Source: CAWGJC01 sp965276665 (GTDB taxonomy: Bacteria; Pseudomonadota; Alphaproteobacteria; Acetobacterales; Acetobacteraceae). Taken from it: a DNA stretch of 64,000 bases. Below the pieces are notes generated by a model that saw only the letters and a list, made by a program, of their open reading frames with translations, did no database searches and was not told the origin of the DNA. The stretch lies in NCBI GenBank assembly GCA_965276665.1, contig OZ255620.1, forward strand, positions 4,712,001 to 4,776,000, given 5' to 3'. Shown here piece after piece: positions 44,456 to 53,766 of this stretch (position 1 is the stretch's first letter; every line of letters begins with the position of its first letter). Both the position numbers and the translations under genes were made by a program.

Positions 44456-45466
44456 ATGAGCTGGCCGCAGCAGGAGGGCGAATTCCGTCTCGGTGATCTC
44501 GAGGTGCAGCGCGGCGGCGTCATCCGTGACGCGCGGCTGGTCTGGAAAACCCATGGCACGCTTTCGCAGGCGAAGGACAATGTCGTCGTCTACCCGTGCA
44601 GCTATGGCGCGCAGCATCGCGATCTCGAATGGCTGATCGGGCCGGACGGTATTCTCGACCCGACGCGCTGGTTCATCGTCATTCCCGACATGTTCTCGAA
44701 CGGGCTGTCCTCGAGCGCCGCGACCACGCCGGGTTTCCCCGCGACCGTCACCTCCTGGGACAATGTGCACGCCCAGCACAGGCTGCTCGCCGAGCGGTTC
44801 GGCATCGCGCGCGTGCATGCGGTGTATGGATTCTCGATGGGCGCGCAACAGGCCTATCATTGGGCGGCGGCGTTTCCCGAGGCGGTGGACAACGCCATCG
44901 TGGTGTGCGGCAGCGCGCGGACCGCGACGCATAACAAGGTGTTTCTCTCCGGCCTGATGCGAACCCTGGAGGCGGCGCCCGAGCATGTCGGCGGCGGCCG
45001 GTTCGGCGCCGAGCCGCGCGCCGCGCTGCGCGCGTTCGCGCACATCTACGCTGCCTGGGCGCTGAGCCAGGATTTCTATCGCGAGAACCTGCACATCACG
45101 GCATTGGGCGCGCCGGATCTCGACACCTTTCTGCGCACCGATTGGGAAGCCCGCTACGACGACAAGCGCGCCGCCAATTGCTACGCCCAGCTCGTCACCT
45201 GGTACAACGGCGATATCAGCGCGAATGATCTCTACGGCGGCAATCTCCCTCGCGCGCTGGAAGCGATCCGGGCGCGCGTGCTGCTGATGCCGAGCGAGAC
45301 CGACCTCTATTTCCGCGTCGCCGACAATGCGGCCGAATTGCCGCATCTGAAGCAGGGCGAGCTGCTGCCGATCCCGAGCATCTGGGGCCACCGCGCCGGC
45401 AGCCCGTCCGTTATCCCCGAAGACACCGCCTTCCTGAAGAAGGCGGTGCGTCGGTGGCTCGGATGA
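44456..45466 (+). CDS. Alpha/beta hydrolase, MetX-like (homoserine O-acetyltransferase family)
   Basis: 336-aa alpha/beta-hydrolase. The nucleophile elbow GFSMGAQQA carries the serine near 129; the catalytic aspartate is probably in SETDLYFR (about 282) and the histidine in SIWGHRAGSP (about 315). The opening LGDLEVQRGGVIRDARLVWK and the VVYPCSYGAQHRDLEWLIGP block are typical of MetX homologues, but these short versions often act on other esters, so acetyl-homoserine synthesis is uncertain. A strong AAGGAGG precedes the ATG at 44456. Confidence 0.82.
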   Translation: MSWPQQEGEFRLGDLEVQRGGVIRDARLVWKTHGTLSQAKDNVVVYPCSYGAQHRDLEWLIGPDGILDPTRWFIVIPDMFSNGLSSSAATTPGFPATVTSWDNVHAQHRLLAERFGIARVHAVYGFSMGAQQAYHWAAAFPEAVDNAIVVCGSARTATHNKVFLSGLMRTLEAAPEHVGGGRFGAEPRAALRAFAHIYAAWALSQDFYRENLHITALGAPDLDTFLRTDWEARYDDKRAANCYAQLVTWYNGDISANDLYGGNLPRALEAIRARVLLMPSETDLYFRVADNAAELPHLKQGELLPIPSIWGHRAGSPSVIPEDTAFLKKAVRRWLG

Positions 45467-45472
45467 ACGCCG

Positions 45473-46581
45473 TCAGTCCTTGAGCTGGTAGAACGCGACC
45501 GCGTTGTCGTGGAACATCATCCGCTTCTCGGTCTCCGACATCGGGATCGGGAAAGCGCGGAACGGATCGTCGAAATCCCAGTGCGGATAATCCGACGCGT
45601 AGAGCAGACGGTCCCAGCCGATCCACTCGCAGATCCGGCGGAGATCCTCGGGCTTCTCGGGCTCCTCGACGGGTTGCGTCGAAAACCACACGTTGCGGCG
45701 CATGTATTCCGAGGGCTTCATCTTCACATGCGGCGTCTCGTTCCGCATCTTCGCCCAATGCGCGTCGAGCCGCCAGGCGAGGGAGGGCGCCCAGCCGAAA
45801 CCGCCTTCGATCATCACCACGCGCAGCCGCGGGAAATGCTCGAACACGCCTTCCAGGATCATGCTGGCGACCTGCGCCTGCATGCTGTGGATCAGCACGT
45901 GATGATCTTCCGCATAGAAGGAGGGCCAGCCGCTGGGGGAGGGCGCGTAGGCCGAAGGGCCGCCGATATGGAAGCCGATCGGCATGTTGGCGTCCTGCGC
46001 CGCCGCGAAGATCGGCCAGTAGCGCTTGCGCCCGATCGGCTCGAGCGAGCGGGAGCCGAGCTGGATCTGCGCGAAGCGGGAATCCGTCGATCGCCGTGCG
46101 ATCTCGGCCACCGCCGCGTCCGCATCATCCGCGGCGATCAGGATGGAGGCCTTCAGCCGTTTCTCCTGGCTCGCGAACACGTCGAGCTGCCACTCATTCG
46201 CCGCCGTGACCATCGCCGCGCAGAATTCAAGGTTGCGCGGCGTGTTGGCGTCGATCAGCGGCTCGAGAATGCCGACCTCGATATCGTACGCATCCAGATG
46301 CTGCTTCTGCAGAAAGGCGAGATCGGAACCCGGCGGCTGGCCGTTCGGCGGCCAGCATCGCGCCGCGCGGTGTTCGGCGTGAAACGCGGATAGGTGCCTT
46401 TGCCCGCATAGACGCCGTGCGGGCGCGTGCCGTATTGCATCAGATGCTCACGCCAATGAGCGGACAGCCAGGGATGCAACGCGTCGGGCGAGGCGAGGGA
46501 CGGGTGGATGTCGGAGTCGATGATGCGGAGCCGTGTCTCGGCACGGGCCGGGCGCTCCGTTCTTTCGAGGGTGAGGCTCAT
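45473..46581 (-). pseudogene. COG2159-type metal-dependent hydrolase, frameshifted
   Basis: Two collinear frames form one amidohydrolase (about 368 aa). The first (46581 down) contains RLRIIDSDIHPSLASPDALH with a D-x-H metal motif and SAHWREHLMQYGTRPHGVYA. Near 46350, after TPNTARRDA, the frame should continue WPPNGQPPGSDLAFLQKQHL but is one base short. The second frame continues VGILEPLIDANTPRNLEFCA through ASDYPHWDFDDPF to 45473. One missing base restores it, so it is either a pseudogene or a sequencing error. It is the last gene of the LacI-linked operon and its ATGA overlaps the previous stop. Confidence 0.85.
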
Positions 46582-47648
46582 TGCACGGTTTCCTTCAATC
46601 GAGGATAGGTGGCAAGCGCGTTGCCGATCGTCAACTTTTCCATCAGGCGGTCGGGAATTCCGTCGGGCAGAGGCGTGTTTCCGTCGAACTGCCAGTGCGG
46701 GTAGTCGGTCGCGAACAATAGCATGTCGTCGGAGCCGATCTGGTCGATCACGCGTTCGAGATCGGCCGGGTCGGGCGGCGCATCGATCGGCTGGGCGGTC
46801 AGGCGGATCTGCCGGCGGATTTGCTCGGCCGGCGATTCCTTCACCCAGGGAATCTCGCCCCGCACCCCGCGCCACGTCTTCACCGCGCGCCAGATTAGGC
46901 CTGGAAGCCAGGTTACGCCCGATTCAAGAAAGACGAAAGTGAGATCGGGGAATTTGCCGAGCACGCCCTCGTGCACCAGGGACAGAAGCTGGCTCTCGAA
47001 GGCATGGGTGTTGCTGATGTAGTCCTGCAGGTAGTGGGTCGGCCAGCCGGTCGAGGTCGGCGCGTAGCGATACATCGATCCGGCATGCAGGCCGATCGGC
47101 AGGTTGTGGCGCTGCGCCGCCTCGTAGAGCGGCCAGTAATAGCGGCGGCCGAGCATCATCTCGAGCCCGACCGGCAGCAGGATCTGCACGAAGCGATGAT
47201 CGCCGGCGCGCCGCTCGATCTCCTCGACCGCGAGATGCGGGCTCTGCGCCGGCACCACGATCGAGGCGCGCAAGCGCTTGTCGCGCGAAAGCCATTCCTC
47301 GGCGATCCAGTCATTGACCGCGGTGCAGAGTGCCGCGCCCATCGTCTCGCTCACCGCGACCGCGCCGCCATAGATCGTGTTGCAGATGGCGAGCTTCGAT
47401 CCGAACGCGTCGAGCGCCTGGCGCTGGAACTGCGCGAAATCGGTGCCGGGGCGCTGCCCCTCCACCTTCCAATCCTCGCGGCAGGTGATCGGCGCGTTGA
47501 GCGGAAACCCGCCTTGCGCGAACCCGTCCAGCCCGCGGGCGACGAAGGTTTCCTGCCAGAAATCGCTCATATAGGGCAGCAGGACCTTGATGGTCGGCAC
47601 GCCGGGATGGACGTCGCAATCGATGGCGCCGCTGACGGCACGAGGCAT
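46578..47648 (-). CDS. COG2159-type metal-dependent hydrolase (TIM-barrel amidohydrolase)
   Basis: 356 aa, paralogous to the broken neighbour. Metal-site motifs are AIDCDVHPG (D-x-H, residues about 9-12), GLHAGSMYRYAPTSTGWP for the central histidine and FATDYPHWQFDG with the catalytic aspartate. Relatives decarboxylate or hydrolyse aromatic-ring-derived acids (ACMSD-like), so the operon may degrade such compounds. The start at 47648 lies 15 bp after the binding-protein gene, and the stop overlaps the next ATG. Confidence 0.85.
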   Translation of the reverse strand: MPRAVSGAIDCDVHPGVPTIKVLLPYMSDFWQETFVARGLDGFAQGGFPLNAPITCREDWKVEGQRPGTDFAQFQRQALDAFGSKLAICNTIYGGAVAVSETMGAALCTAVNDWIAEEWLSRDKRLRASIVVPAQSPHLAVEEIERRAGDHRFVQILLPVGLEMMLGRRYYWPLYEAAQRHNLPIGLHAGSMYRYAPTSTGWPTHYLQDYISNTHAFESQLLSLVHEGVLGKFPDLTFVFLESGVTWLPGLIWRAVKTWRGVRGEIPWVKESPAEQIRRQIRLTAQPIDAPPDPADLERVIDQIGSDDMLLFATDYPHWQFDGNTPLPDGIPDRLMEKLTIGNALATYPRLKETVQ

Positions 47649-47662
47649 GGGCCGGTCCTTCC

Positions 47663-48958
47663 TTACAGTGTCGCGCCGCGGCGCATGATGCGGCGCCAGT
47701 TGGCGGCGACGGAATCGAGCGCCGATTTCGCATCCGTCTGCCCGAGCAGCACGCGCGAGATGCCGGTGCGGATCGCAAGCTCGCAGGCGCCGTAGAGCGG
47801 GTCCTGCGGGCTGGTATAGGCGGTCTTCAGCGCCGCGGCGGCCACCGGCGCCCAGCCGAATTGCGCCGCGACCTGCGGGTCGGTGAGCACCGAGACGCGC
47901 GAGGTGCAATTCCCCGTCTTCATCGATTCCAGCGACCAGGCGCGGTTGCAGACGAATTGCGTGAAGGCGAAGGCCCAATCCTTGTTCTTGGAATATTTCG
48001 GCACGCCGATGCTCCAGCCGGATTGGAAGGTGCGGCTCTGATCGGGCGTATGGCCGCCGGGCGCCAGCGCCCAGGCCCATTTTCCGCCGGTCCTCGACAC
48101 GGCCGGGTCGTTCAGCATGGTGCCGGAGGGCGCCAGGGTGATCGTCATGCCGTAGCGGTCGTTCTGGCCGTTGGCGATGATCTCGTCCCATTCCCAGGTC
48201 GTGGCGTCCGGCGGCACCACCTTGTACCTGGTGAGCAGGTCGCCGTAGAATTGCAGCGCCTCGACGCCGGGCGGCTGGTTGACGAAGATCTCGTGCGTGG
48301 TCGGATCGTAGAACCGGCCGCCATTGGAATAGAGGAAGGTGGCCCACTGGTCGGTCATCGCTGGCCCCTCGCGCATGCAGAAGCCGAGCCCGAAGCGCTT
48401 GCCGCCGCCCGCCTTCGTTACCGCGATCGCGGCCGCCTGCAACTCCGCGAAGGTCGCGGGAGGCTTGCCGATCCCGGCTTCCTGCAGCACCGCCGGCTGG
48501 TAGTGCAGCACCGCCATCGTGGTGCGATAGGGAATGCCGCAGAGCTTGCCGTTATAGGTGCCGATCTGGCGGACGCTCGGCGGGATGTCGTCCCAGGCGA
48601 AATTCTGGGCGTAGGTGCCGCTCGAATTCGCGATGAGCTCCGCCATGTCCGCCATATGCGGCGAGATCCAGCTCACCCAGCTCGTGCCGAACTGCGTGAT
48701 GTCGGTGTTGCTGGAACCGGCGCTGAGCTCCGCCTTTAGACGCGCGATCAGCGCATCGTCGGGCAGGACGGTGAAATCGACATGGATGCCGGTCTGCTTT
48801 TCGAATTCTGGCGCCGCCGCCTTCGTCATCGTGTCGTGCCAGGGCGCGTTGTCGATCAGGAAGGTGAGTTTCTCGGGCTTTGGCGCCCCCAGCGCCGGGC
48901 GCGCGAGGCCGGCGGCGAGCGTCCCGCCAGTCGCGAGCAGGGTTCTCCGGTTGATCAT
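47663..48958 (-). CDS. ABC transporter binding protein, family 1 (sugar/polyol type)
   Basis: 431-aa periplasmic binding protein. Its leader MINRRTLLATGGTLAAGLAR ends in ALGA, with a twin-arginine motif, so Tat export is likely. The mature part shows the family-1 pattern EFEKQTGIHVDFTVLPDDAL, DITQFGTSWVSWISPHMADM, LCGIPYRTTMAVLHYQPAVL and FQSGWSIGVPKYSKNKDWAF. It supplies the two permeases whose genes precede it. The ATGA at 48955-48958 couples it to the permease gene. Ligand unknown. Confidence 0.88.
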   Translation of the reverse strand: MINRRTLLATGGTLAAGLARPALGAPKPEKLTFLIDNAPWHDTMTKAAAPEFEKQTGIHVDFTVLPDDALIARLKAELSAGSSNTDITQFGTSWVSWISPHMADMAELIANSSGTYAQNFAWDDIPPSVRQIGTYNGKLCGIPYRTTMAVLHYQPAVLQEAGIGKPPATFAELQAAAIAVTKAGGGKRFGLGFCMREGPAMTDQWATFLYSNGGRFYDPTTHEIFVNQPPGVEALQFYGDLLTRYKVVPPDATTWEWDEIIANGQNDRYGMTITLAPSGTMLNDPAVSRTGGKWAWALAPGGHTPDQSRTFQSGWSIGVPKYSKNKDWAFAFTQFVCNRAWSLESMKTGNCTSRVSVLTDPQVAAQFGWAPVAAAALKTAYTSPQDPLYGACELAIRTGISRVLLGQTDAKSALDSVAANWRRIMRRGATL

Positions 48959-49803
48959 TTCACCGCCCCCGACGAAAGCCCGGCGACCAGATGGCGCTGC
49001 ACGATGAAGGAGAAGATGATGACCGGCAGCACCACGAGCACGCCCGAGGCCGCGACCTGTCCCCATTCGACGCCGGTCTCCGCTCCGGCGTAGCCGGCGA
49101 GCAGGACCGGCAGCGTGCGTGTCGAATCGCTCGTCAGCACCGCCGCGAACAGGAAGTCGTTCCAGGCCAGCAGCAGCGACAGGATCGCGGCCGCGACCAG
49201 CCCCGGCCGGGCCAGTGGCAGCAGCACGCGGAAGAAAGCGCCGCCGCGCGTCGCCCCATCGACCCGCGCCGCCTCCTCGAGTTCGTGCGGCATGTCCTCG
49301 AAGAAGCCGCGCATGATCCACACGATCAGCGGCAGGCTGAACGTGGTGTAGGCGATCACCAGCCCGGTGCGCGTGTTCACCAGCCCGGCCTTGTTGAACA
49401 ACGCGTAGAGCGGGATCAGCACCGCGATCGGCGGCAGCATCCGCATGATCAGCAGCGAGAAGAAGAACAGCGTCCTGCCGCGGAATTTGATCCGCGCGAA
49501 GGCGTAGGCCGCCGGCACCCCGACCACCAGCGACAGTCCGACCGCGCCGGCGGAGACCAGCATGCTGTTGATGAAGGCGGAGACGAAGGAGCCTTGCGTG
49601 AACACCGCGATGTAGTTGCGCAAGGTCGGTGTCCAGATCAGCAAAGGCGGCGAGGTGAAGGTCTGGATGCGCGTCTTGAACGAGATGCCGAGGATCCAGA
49701 CGAGCGGCAGCAGGAACACCACCAAAAGCAGGCCAAGCGCGATATAGCTGCCGATCGCGACCGCCAGGCGTTGCCGCCGCGTGAGGCCGAGGCCGCGGAT
49801 CAA
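48955..49803 (-). CDS. Carbohydrate-type ABC permease (MalG-like)
   Basis: 282-aa inner-membrane permease with about six helices (YIALGLLLVVFLLPLVWILG near the N-terminus) and the EAA motif HELEEAARVDGATRGGAFFR before LPLARPGLVAA. I take the TTG at 49803, which overlaps the preceding stop (TTGA); an upstream extension shows no homology. It pairs with the MalF-like permease and the family-1 binding protein. No ATP-binding subunit is encoded in this cluster, so a shared ATPase must act from elsewhere. Confidence 0.87.
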   Translation of the reverse strand: MIRGLGLTRRQRLAVAIGSYIALGLLLVVFLLPLVWILGISFKTRIQTFTSPPLLIWTPTLRNYIAVFTQGSFVSAFINSMLVSAGAVGLSLVVGVPAAYAFARIKFRGRTLFFFSLLIMRMLPPIAVLIPLYALFNKAGLVNTRTGLVIAYTTFSLPLIVWIMRGFFEDMPHELEEAARVDGATRGGAFFRVLLPLARPGLVAAAILSLLLAWNDFLFAAVLTSDSTRTLPVLLAGYAGAETGVEWGQVAASGVLVVLPVIIFSFIVQRHLVAGLSSGAVK

Positions 49804-50759
49804 TTTGCGTCCCTCTTGCGGATCATCAGGAAGAAGATTGTGCAGATGGCGAGCGCCATCAGCAGCATCACCCAGGACGATGCCGCCGCCAGGCTCATGT
49901 CGAAGCTCATGAACGAGGTGACATAGGTGTAGATGGAGAGCAGCGTCGTGGCGTCCGCCGGGCCGCCGCTCGTCATCACGTAGACATTGTCGAAGGAGCG
50001 GAACTCGAAGATCGCGCGCAGCAGCAAGGCGACGACGATGTAGGGTTTCAGCAGCGGCAGCGTGACATGCACGAAGCTCTGCCAGCGGCTGGCGCCATCG
50101 ATCGCCGCGGCCTCCGTGGGTTCGCTCGGCAGCGAGCGCAGCCCGGCGAGCAGCAGGATCGCCACATAGGGGGCGTTCTGCCAGACATTCACCCCGGCGA
50201 CCGAGATCATCGCGAGCAGCGGATGGCCGAGCCACACGATCGGGCTGCCGATCAGGTAGTCGATGATGCCGTATTGCGGGTCGAGCAGGATCTTCCAGCA
50301 GAGCGCGGCGACGATCGGCGTCATCATCATCGGCACGATCAGCGCGGTGCGGAAGAAGCCGATGAACGGCAGGTCTAGATTGAGCAGCAGCGCGATGCCG
50401 AGGCCGAGCCCGAGCTCCGCCGCGACCGTCGCCACCGTGTAGATGAGCGTGCGCACCACGCTGCCGGTGAAGGCGGGGTCGGAGAACAGGTCGACGTAAT
50501 TATCCGCCCCGACGAATTTGCCGCCGAGCAGGCTCTGCTCGATCGACCAGCCCTGCAGGCTGATCAGCAGCGAGAAGAGCAGCGGCAGGCCGAACACGAG
50601 CAGTGAGACGATCATCGCGGGCGAGACCGCGAGCACCGCGAAATGCCGGTCGAGCAGGATGAAGCCCAGCCCCGGCCGCCCCGCCTGCCGCTCCCTGGGA
50701 ACGCCGCCGCTCGGAACGCGGCCGGTGAGGCTGCCGGTCAGGCCGGTCTGCTGGCTCAC
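49800..50759 (-). CDS. Carbohydrate-type ABC permease (MalF-like)
   Basis: 319-aa permease with an N-terminal proline/arginine-rich leader, helices from AVSPAMIVSLLVFGLPLLFS onward, and an EAA loop SLPSEPTEAAAIDGASRWQS followed by FVHVTLPLLKPYI. The start is GTG at 50759, 9 bp after the Rieske gene. It forms the transmembrane pore together with the downstream MalG-like subunit. Confidence 0.87.
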   Translation of the reverse strand: MSQQTGLTGSLTGRVPSGGVPRERQAGRPGLGFILLDRHFAVLAVSPAMIVSLLVFGLPLLFSLLISLQGWSIEQSLLGGKFVGADNYVDLFSDPAFTGSVVRTLIYTVATVAAELGLGLGIALLLNLDLPFIGFFRTALIVPMMMTPIVAALCWKILLDPQYGIIDYLIGSPIVWLGHPLLAMISVAGVNVWQNAPYVAILLLAGLRSLPSEPTEAAAIDGASRWQSFVHVTLPLLKPYIVVALLLRAIFEFRSFDNVYVMTSGGPADATTLLSIYTYVTSFMSFDMSLAAASSWVMLLMALAICTIFFLMIRKRDAN

Positions 50760-50768
50760 GATCCGCCC

Positions 50769-51182
50769 CTACATCTCGAGCACGACGTAATTCTGCTCGA
50801 CGGAGACCGGAAAGGTCTCGGCGACGTAAGGGCCTTTCGCGAGAACCTCGCCCGGCTCGACCTCGACCTTGTAGCTGCGCGTGCGGATGGTGTCCGGGTC
50901 GCACCAGGATTGCCCGGTGCGGATGTCGAATTCCCAGCCATGCCAGGGGCAGCGCAGCATCTCGCCCTTGCGGATGACGCGGTAGGTGCCCGGCTCGTCC
51001 GACAAAGCGAGCCCCACGAGATGGCCGGCGCAGAGATTGCCGCCCTGATGCGGGCAGGCGTTGAAGATGCCGTAGAACCCGCCATCGACGTTGAAGATCG
51101 CGATCGGCCGGCCCCGCACGCTGACCAGCTTGCGCGAGCCGGGCGGCATCTCGTCCAGGGTGGCGACGATGTGGCGGCTCAT
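50769..51182 (-). CDS. Rieske [2Fe-2S] ferredoxin-type protein
   Basis: 137 aa. Cluster ligands are visible as Cys43-x-His45 in ACPHQGG and Cys78-x2-His81 in CPWHGW, the two-loop Rieske pattern. There is no membrane segment or signal peptide, so it is a soluble electron carrier, probably to an oxygenase. No oxygenase is adjacent. The ATG at 51182 is chosen, since the frame beyond it lacks homology. It is the first gene of the leftward operon opposite lacI. Confidence 0.85.
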   Translation of the reverse strand: MSRHIVATLDEMPPGSRKLVSVRGRPIAIFNVDGGFYGIFNACPHQGGNLCAGHLVGLALSDEPGTYRVIRKGEMLRCPWHGWEFDIRTGQSWCDPDTIRTRSYKVEVEPGEVLAKGPYVAETFPVSVEQNYVVLEM

Positions 51183-51221
51183 CGCGGCAGAAACCGGCTG
51201 TGCGGGCCGAACGGCTGCATC

Positions 51222-51356
51222 CCTAACGCTTCCCTTTATCTTGGCGTTCGTTGATGAAAGCGTTAGCAAGGCCGAACCGGTGGCGCAAGCGCTTCACGCG
51301 AGACCGATTGACAAAAACCGATGCCGCGGCGCAAAACAACTGCCTAACGAAGGCCT
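51222..51356. promoter_or_regulatory. Candidate LacI-family operators between Rieske gene and regulator gene
   Basis: TAACGCTT (51224-51231) and its inverse AAGCGTTA (51258-51265), a palindromic AAGCGCTT at 51287-51294, and two CCTAACGAAGG/CCTAACGAAAT half-sites just before the regulator start. The core AAGCGNTT resembles LacI/GalR-type operators. They would let the regulator control both its own gene and the divergent operon. Confidence 0.55.
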
Positions 51357-51362
51357 AACGAA

Positions 51363-52397
51363 ATGCCGCGCCAGCGTGTCACCATCGAGCGGATCGCCCG
51401 CGAGACCGGACTCTCGAAATTCTCCGTCTCGCGGGCGCTCTCGGGGAAATCCGGGGTGGGCGAGGAAACCCGCGCGCGGGTGGTGCGGGCGGCGACGCGG
51501 CTCGGCTATCGCGTGGCCGCGACCGGCACGCGGCGCGTGCTGTTCGTGATGCAGGATCAGGACCCGTTCGGCAGCGAGCTCACCATCAACATGCTGCATG
51601 GCGCCGAGCGGGAGGCGGCGCGGCGCGGCCTGACGATCACCAGCCGCCTCGCCCCGCAATTCGCCGCCTCCGCCTCGCTCGAGCCCGACATCGTCGGTGT
51701 CCTGCTCGCGCTGAACCGGCCGGAACAGCTTTTGCAGCACGCGCTCCGCCTTGGCCCGCCGGTGGTCTGCGGCGGCTATGGCGATCCGCTGACGCGGGTC
51801 GACCGGGTGGTGGGCGATGACTGGGCGGGGGGGATCGCCATCGGGCGGCATCTCGCATCGCTCGGGCATCGCACGATCGGTTTCGTGCGCGGCGAGGCCG
51901 GGCTTTCCGGACGCGGCGAGCGGTTGCGCGGCTTGCGCGACGGCATGGCGGATGCGGGACCGTGCATGCTGCGCGAGCTCGGCTTCGCGGAGCCGGACGG
52001 GTTTCGCGCCGCGTTTCTTGCGACGCTCGCGAGCGGCTTTCTGCCAAGCGCTCTGTTCTGCGCGCATGACGGGATGGCGATCACCGTGATTTCCGAATTG
52101 CTGCGCCTCGGCATCAAGGTGCCGGAGGATGTTTCCGTCGCCGGGTTCAATGATTTCGCCTGTGCGACGCAGCTCGCCCCGCAGCTCACGACGATGCGGA
52201 TGCCGCAGGAAGCGGCGGGCGAGCTGATGGTGCGTTGCCTCGCCATGCGCCTCGCCGATGCCAAGGCGGTGTTGCCGCCGCTTCGTATAGCCTTGGCGCT
52301 GGACCTCGTGGTGCGTGCCTCCACAGCACCCGCCGCGCCGCCTCGCTATGCCGCCCGGCTGACCCGCCAGCGCGCCCGCCAGGCCGCACTTGTCTGA
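51363..52397 (+). CDS. LacI-family transcriptional regulator
   Basis: 344 aa. The N-terminal LacI helix-turn-helix reads TIERIARETGLSKFSVSRAL with hinge SGVGEETRARVVRAATRLGY. The C-terminal periplasmic-binding-like effector domain shows HRTIGFVRGEAGLSGRGERL and the ACA-type SVAGFNDFACATQLAPQLTT. It is expected to repress the divergent transporter/hydrolase operon until a sugar-like or acid ligand binds. The 180-bp divergent region carries matching operators. Confidence 0.9.
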   Translation: MPRQRVTIERIARETGLSKFSVSRALSGKSGVGEETRARVVRAATRLGYRVAATGTRRVLFVMQDQDPFGSELTINMLHGAEREAARRGLTITSRLAPQFAASASLEPDIVGVLLALNRPEQLLQHALRLGPPVVCGGYGDPLTRVDRVVGDDWAGGIAIGRHLASLGHRTIGFVRGEAGLSGRGERLRGLRDGMADAGPCMLRELGFAEPDGFRAAFLATLASGFLPSALFCAHDGMAITVISELLRLGIKVPEDVSVAGFNDFACATQLAPQLTTMRMPQEAAGELMVRCLAMRLADAKAVLPPLRIALALDLVVRASTAPAAPPRYAARLTRQRARQAALV

Positions 52398-52412
52398 GTA
52401 AGAGAACGGTCG

Positions 52413-53654
52413 CTAGTTCGGCGCGACGCTCAGCAAGGCGGGGTTCATCTCGCTCGGCCGGTTGATGCCGAGAAGCACCATGTCGCGGTCGATCTCGGCG
52501 GACAGGATCGCCGCGGCATGCCGCACGCCGGCCTCGCCGGCGAGCGAGGCGGCGTAGAGGAACGGGCGTCCGACAAAGACGAAATGCGCGCCGAGCGCGA
52601 GCGCCTTCAGCACATCCGTGCCGCGGCGGATACCGCCGTCGAGAATGATCGCGATGCCGCGGGCCGCCTCGGCGATCGCCGGCAGCGCGTGCAGCGGCGC
52701 GATCGTGCTGTCGAGCTGGCGGCCACCATGGTTGGACACGACGATCGCATCGACCCCGCTCTCCCGCGCGATGCGCGCATCCTCGGGCGAGAGAATCCCC
52801 TTCAGCACGAAATGCCCCTGCCAGCGCCGGCGGATCAGCGCGACATGCTCCCAGCTCAGTCCCTCGCGCCGGCCGACCGCGCGCTCCAGATCGCGCGACA
52901 GGATCGGCGGCCCGCGCGTCGCGTCCGCATTCTCGAAATGCGGCATGCCGTGGCGCATCAGCGTGCGCGCGGCGGTGCCGAGCAGCCAGCGCGGCCGGGT
53001 GATCCCGTCCCAGGCCAGGCGCGGCGTCGGCCGCAGCGGCATGCTGAAGCCGTTGCGGACATTGTTCTCGCGGTTGCCGCCGACCGGCAGATCCACCGTG
53101 AGCACGAAGGTGCCGAACCCGGCGGCGGCGACGCGATCCACCAGCGCCTCGATGCGCGGCGGCTCGCCCGGCAGATAGGCCTGGAACCAGCCGGCGCGGT
53201 TGGCCGGCGCCACATCCTCCATGCGGATCAGCGAGGAGGCGCTCAGGATGAACGGGATGTCGAGCGCGGCGGCGGCGCGCGCCAGCACGATGTCGCCGCG
53301 ATAGGCGGCCAGCGCGCTCGCGCCCATCGGCGGAATGCCGAACGGGGCGGCGTAGCGCCGGCCGAGGAGATCGGTGGCCAGGCTGCGCCCCGTGGTGTCG
53401 ACAAGCACGCGCGGCACCAGCCGGTAGTTGGCGAATGCGCTCCGGCTCGCCTGCAGCGAGGAATTGGTCTCGGCCCCGCCGGCGACGAAGCCGAAGATCG
53501 GCCGGGGCAGGTGCTTGCGCGCCCGGATCTCCAGATCGTCGAGCGAGAGGACGTGCGCGAGGCTGCCCGAGGGACGGGCGCGTCCGATGCGCTTCACCCG
53601 CCCGACACCCACGGCGCCGGCCGCGATCGCGCCCTTTGCCTCCGCCTCCGACAT
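52413..53654 (-). CDS. FMN-dependent alpha-hydroxy acid oxidase/dehydrogenase
   Basis: 413-aa TIM-barrel flavoenzyme of the LldD/mandelate dehydrogenase/glycolate oxidase group. It has the N-terminal DLEIRARKHLPRPIFGFVAG, the barrel PFGIPPMGASALAAYRGDIV, LTVDLPVGGNRENNVRNGF, the catalytic histidine in VVSNHGGRQLD and FMN-phosphate GGIRRGTDVLKALALGA. It oxidises a 2-hydroxy acid such as lactate or glycolate; the exact one is not readable. Convergent with lacI, 15 bp apart. Confidence 0.88.
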   Translation of the reverse strand: MSEAEAKGAIAAGAVGVGRVKRIGRARPSGSLAHVLSLDDLEIRARKHLPRPIFGFVAGGAETNSSLQASRSAFANYRLVPRVLVDTTGRSLATDLLGRRYAAPFGIPPMGASALAAYRGDIVLARAAAALDIPFILSASSLIRMEDVAPANRAGWFQAYLPGEPPRIEALVDRVAAAGFGTFVLTVDLPVGGNRENNVRNGFSMPLRPTPRLAWDGITRPRWLLGTAARTLMRHGMPHFENADATRGPPILSRDLERAVGRREGLSWEHVALIRRRWQGHFVLKGILSPEDARIARESGVDAIVVSNHGGRQLDSTIAPLHALPAIAEAARGIAIILDGGIRRGTDVLKALALGAHFVFVGRPFLYAASLAGEAGVRHAAAILSAEIDRDMVLLGINRPSEMNPALLSVAPN

Positions 53655-53766
53655 CCGCGTCTCCCCTCATGGTTTGGGTCATGGTTTTGCAGCAATCTAG
53701 CGGGGGTTTTGGGTTCCGCCGCAAGCCGGTGCAGACTTGCCTCAGCAACTGAGAGGAATTCCGCCC

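Noticed and set aside
44456..45466. Genuine MetX for methionine synthesis
   Set aside because: Hydrolase core fits, but it is short and lacks methionine-gene neighbours, so only the family is claimed.
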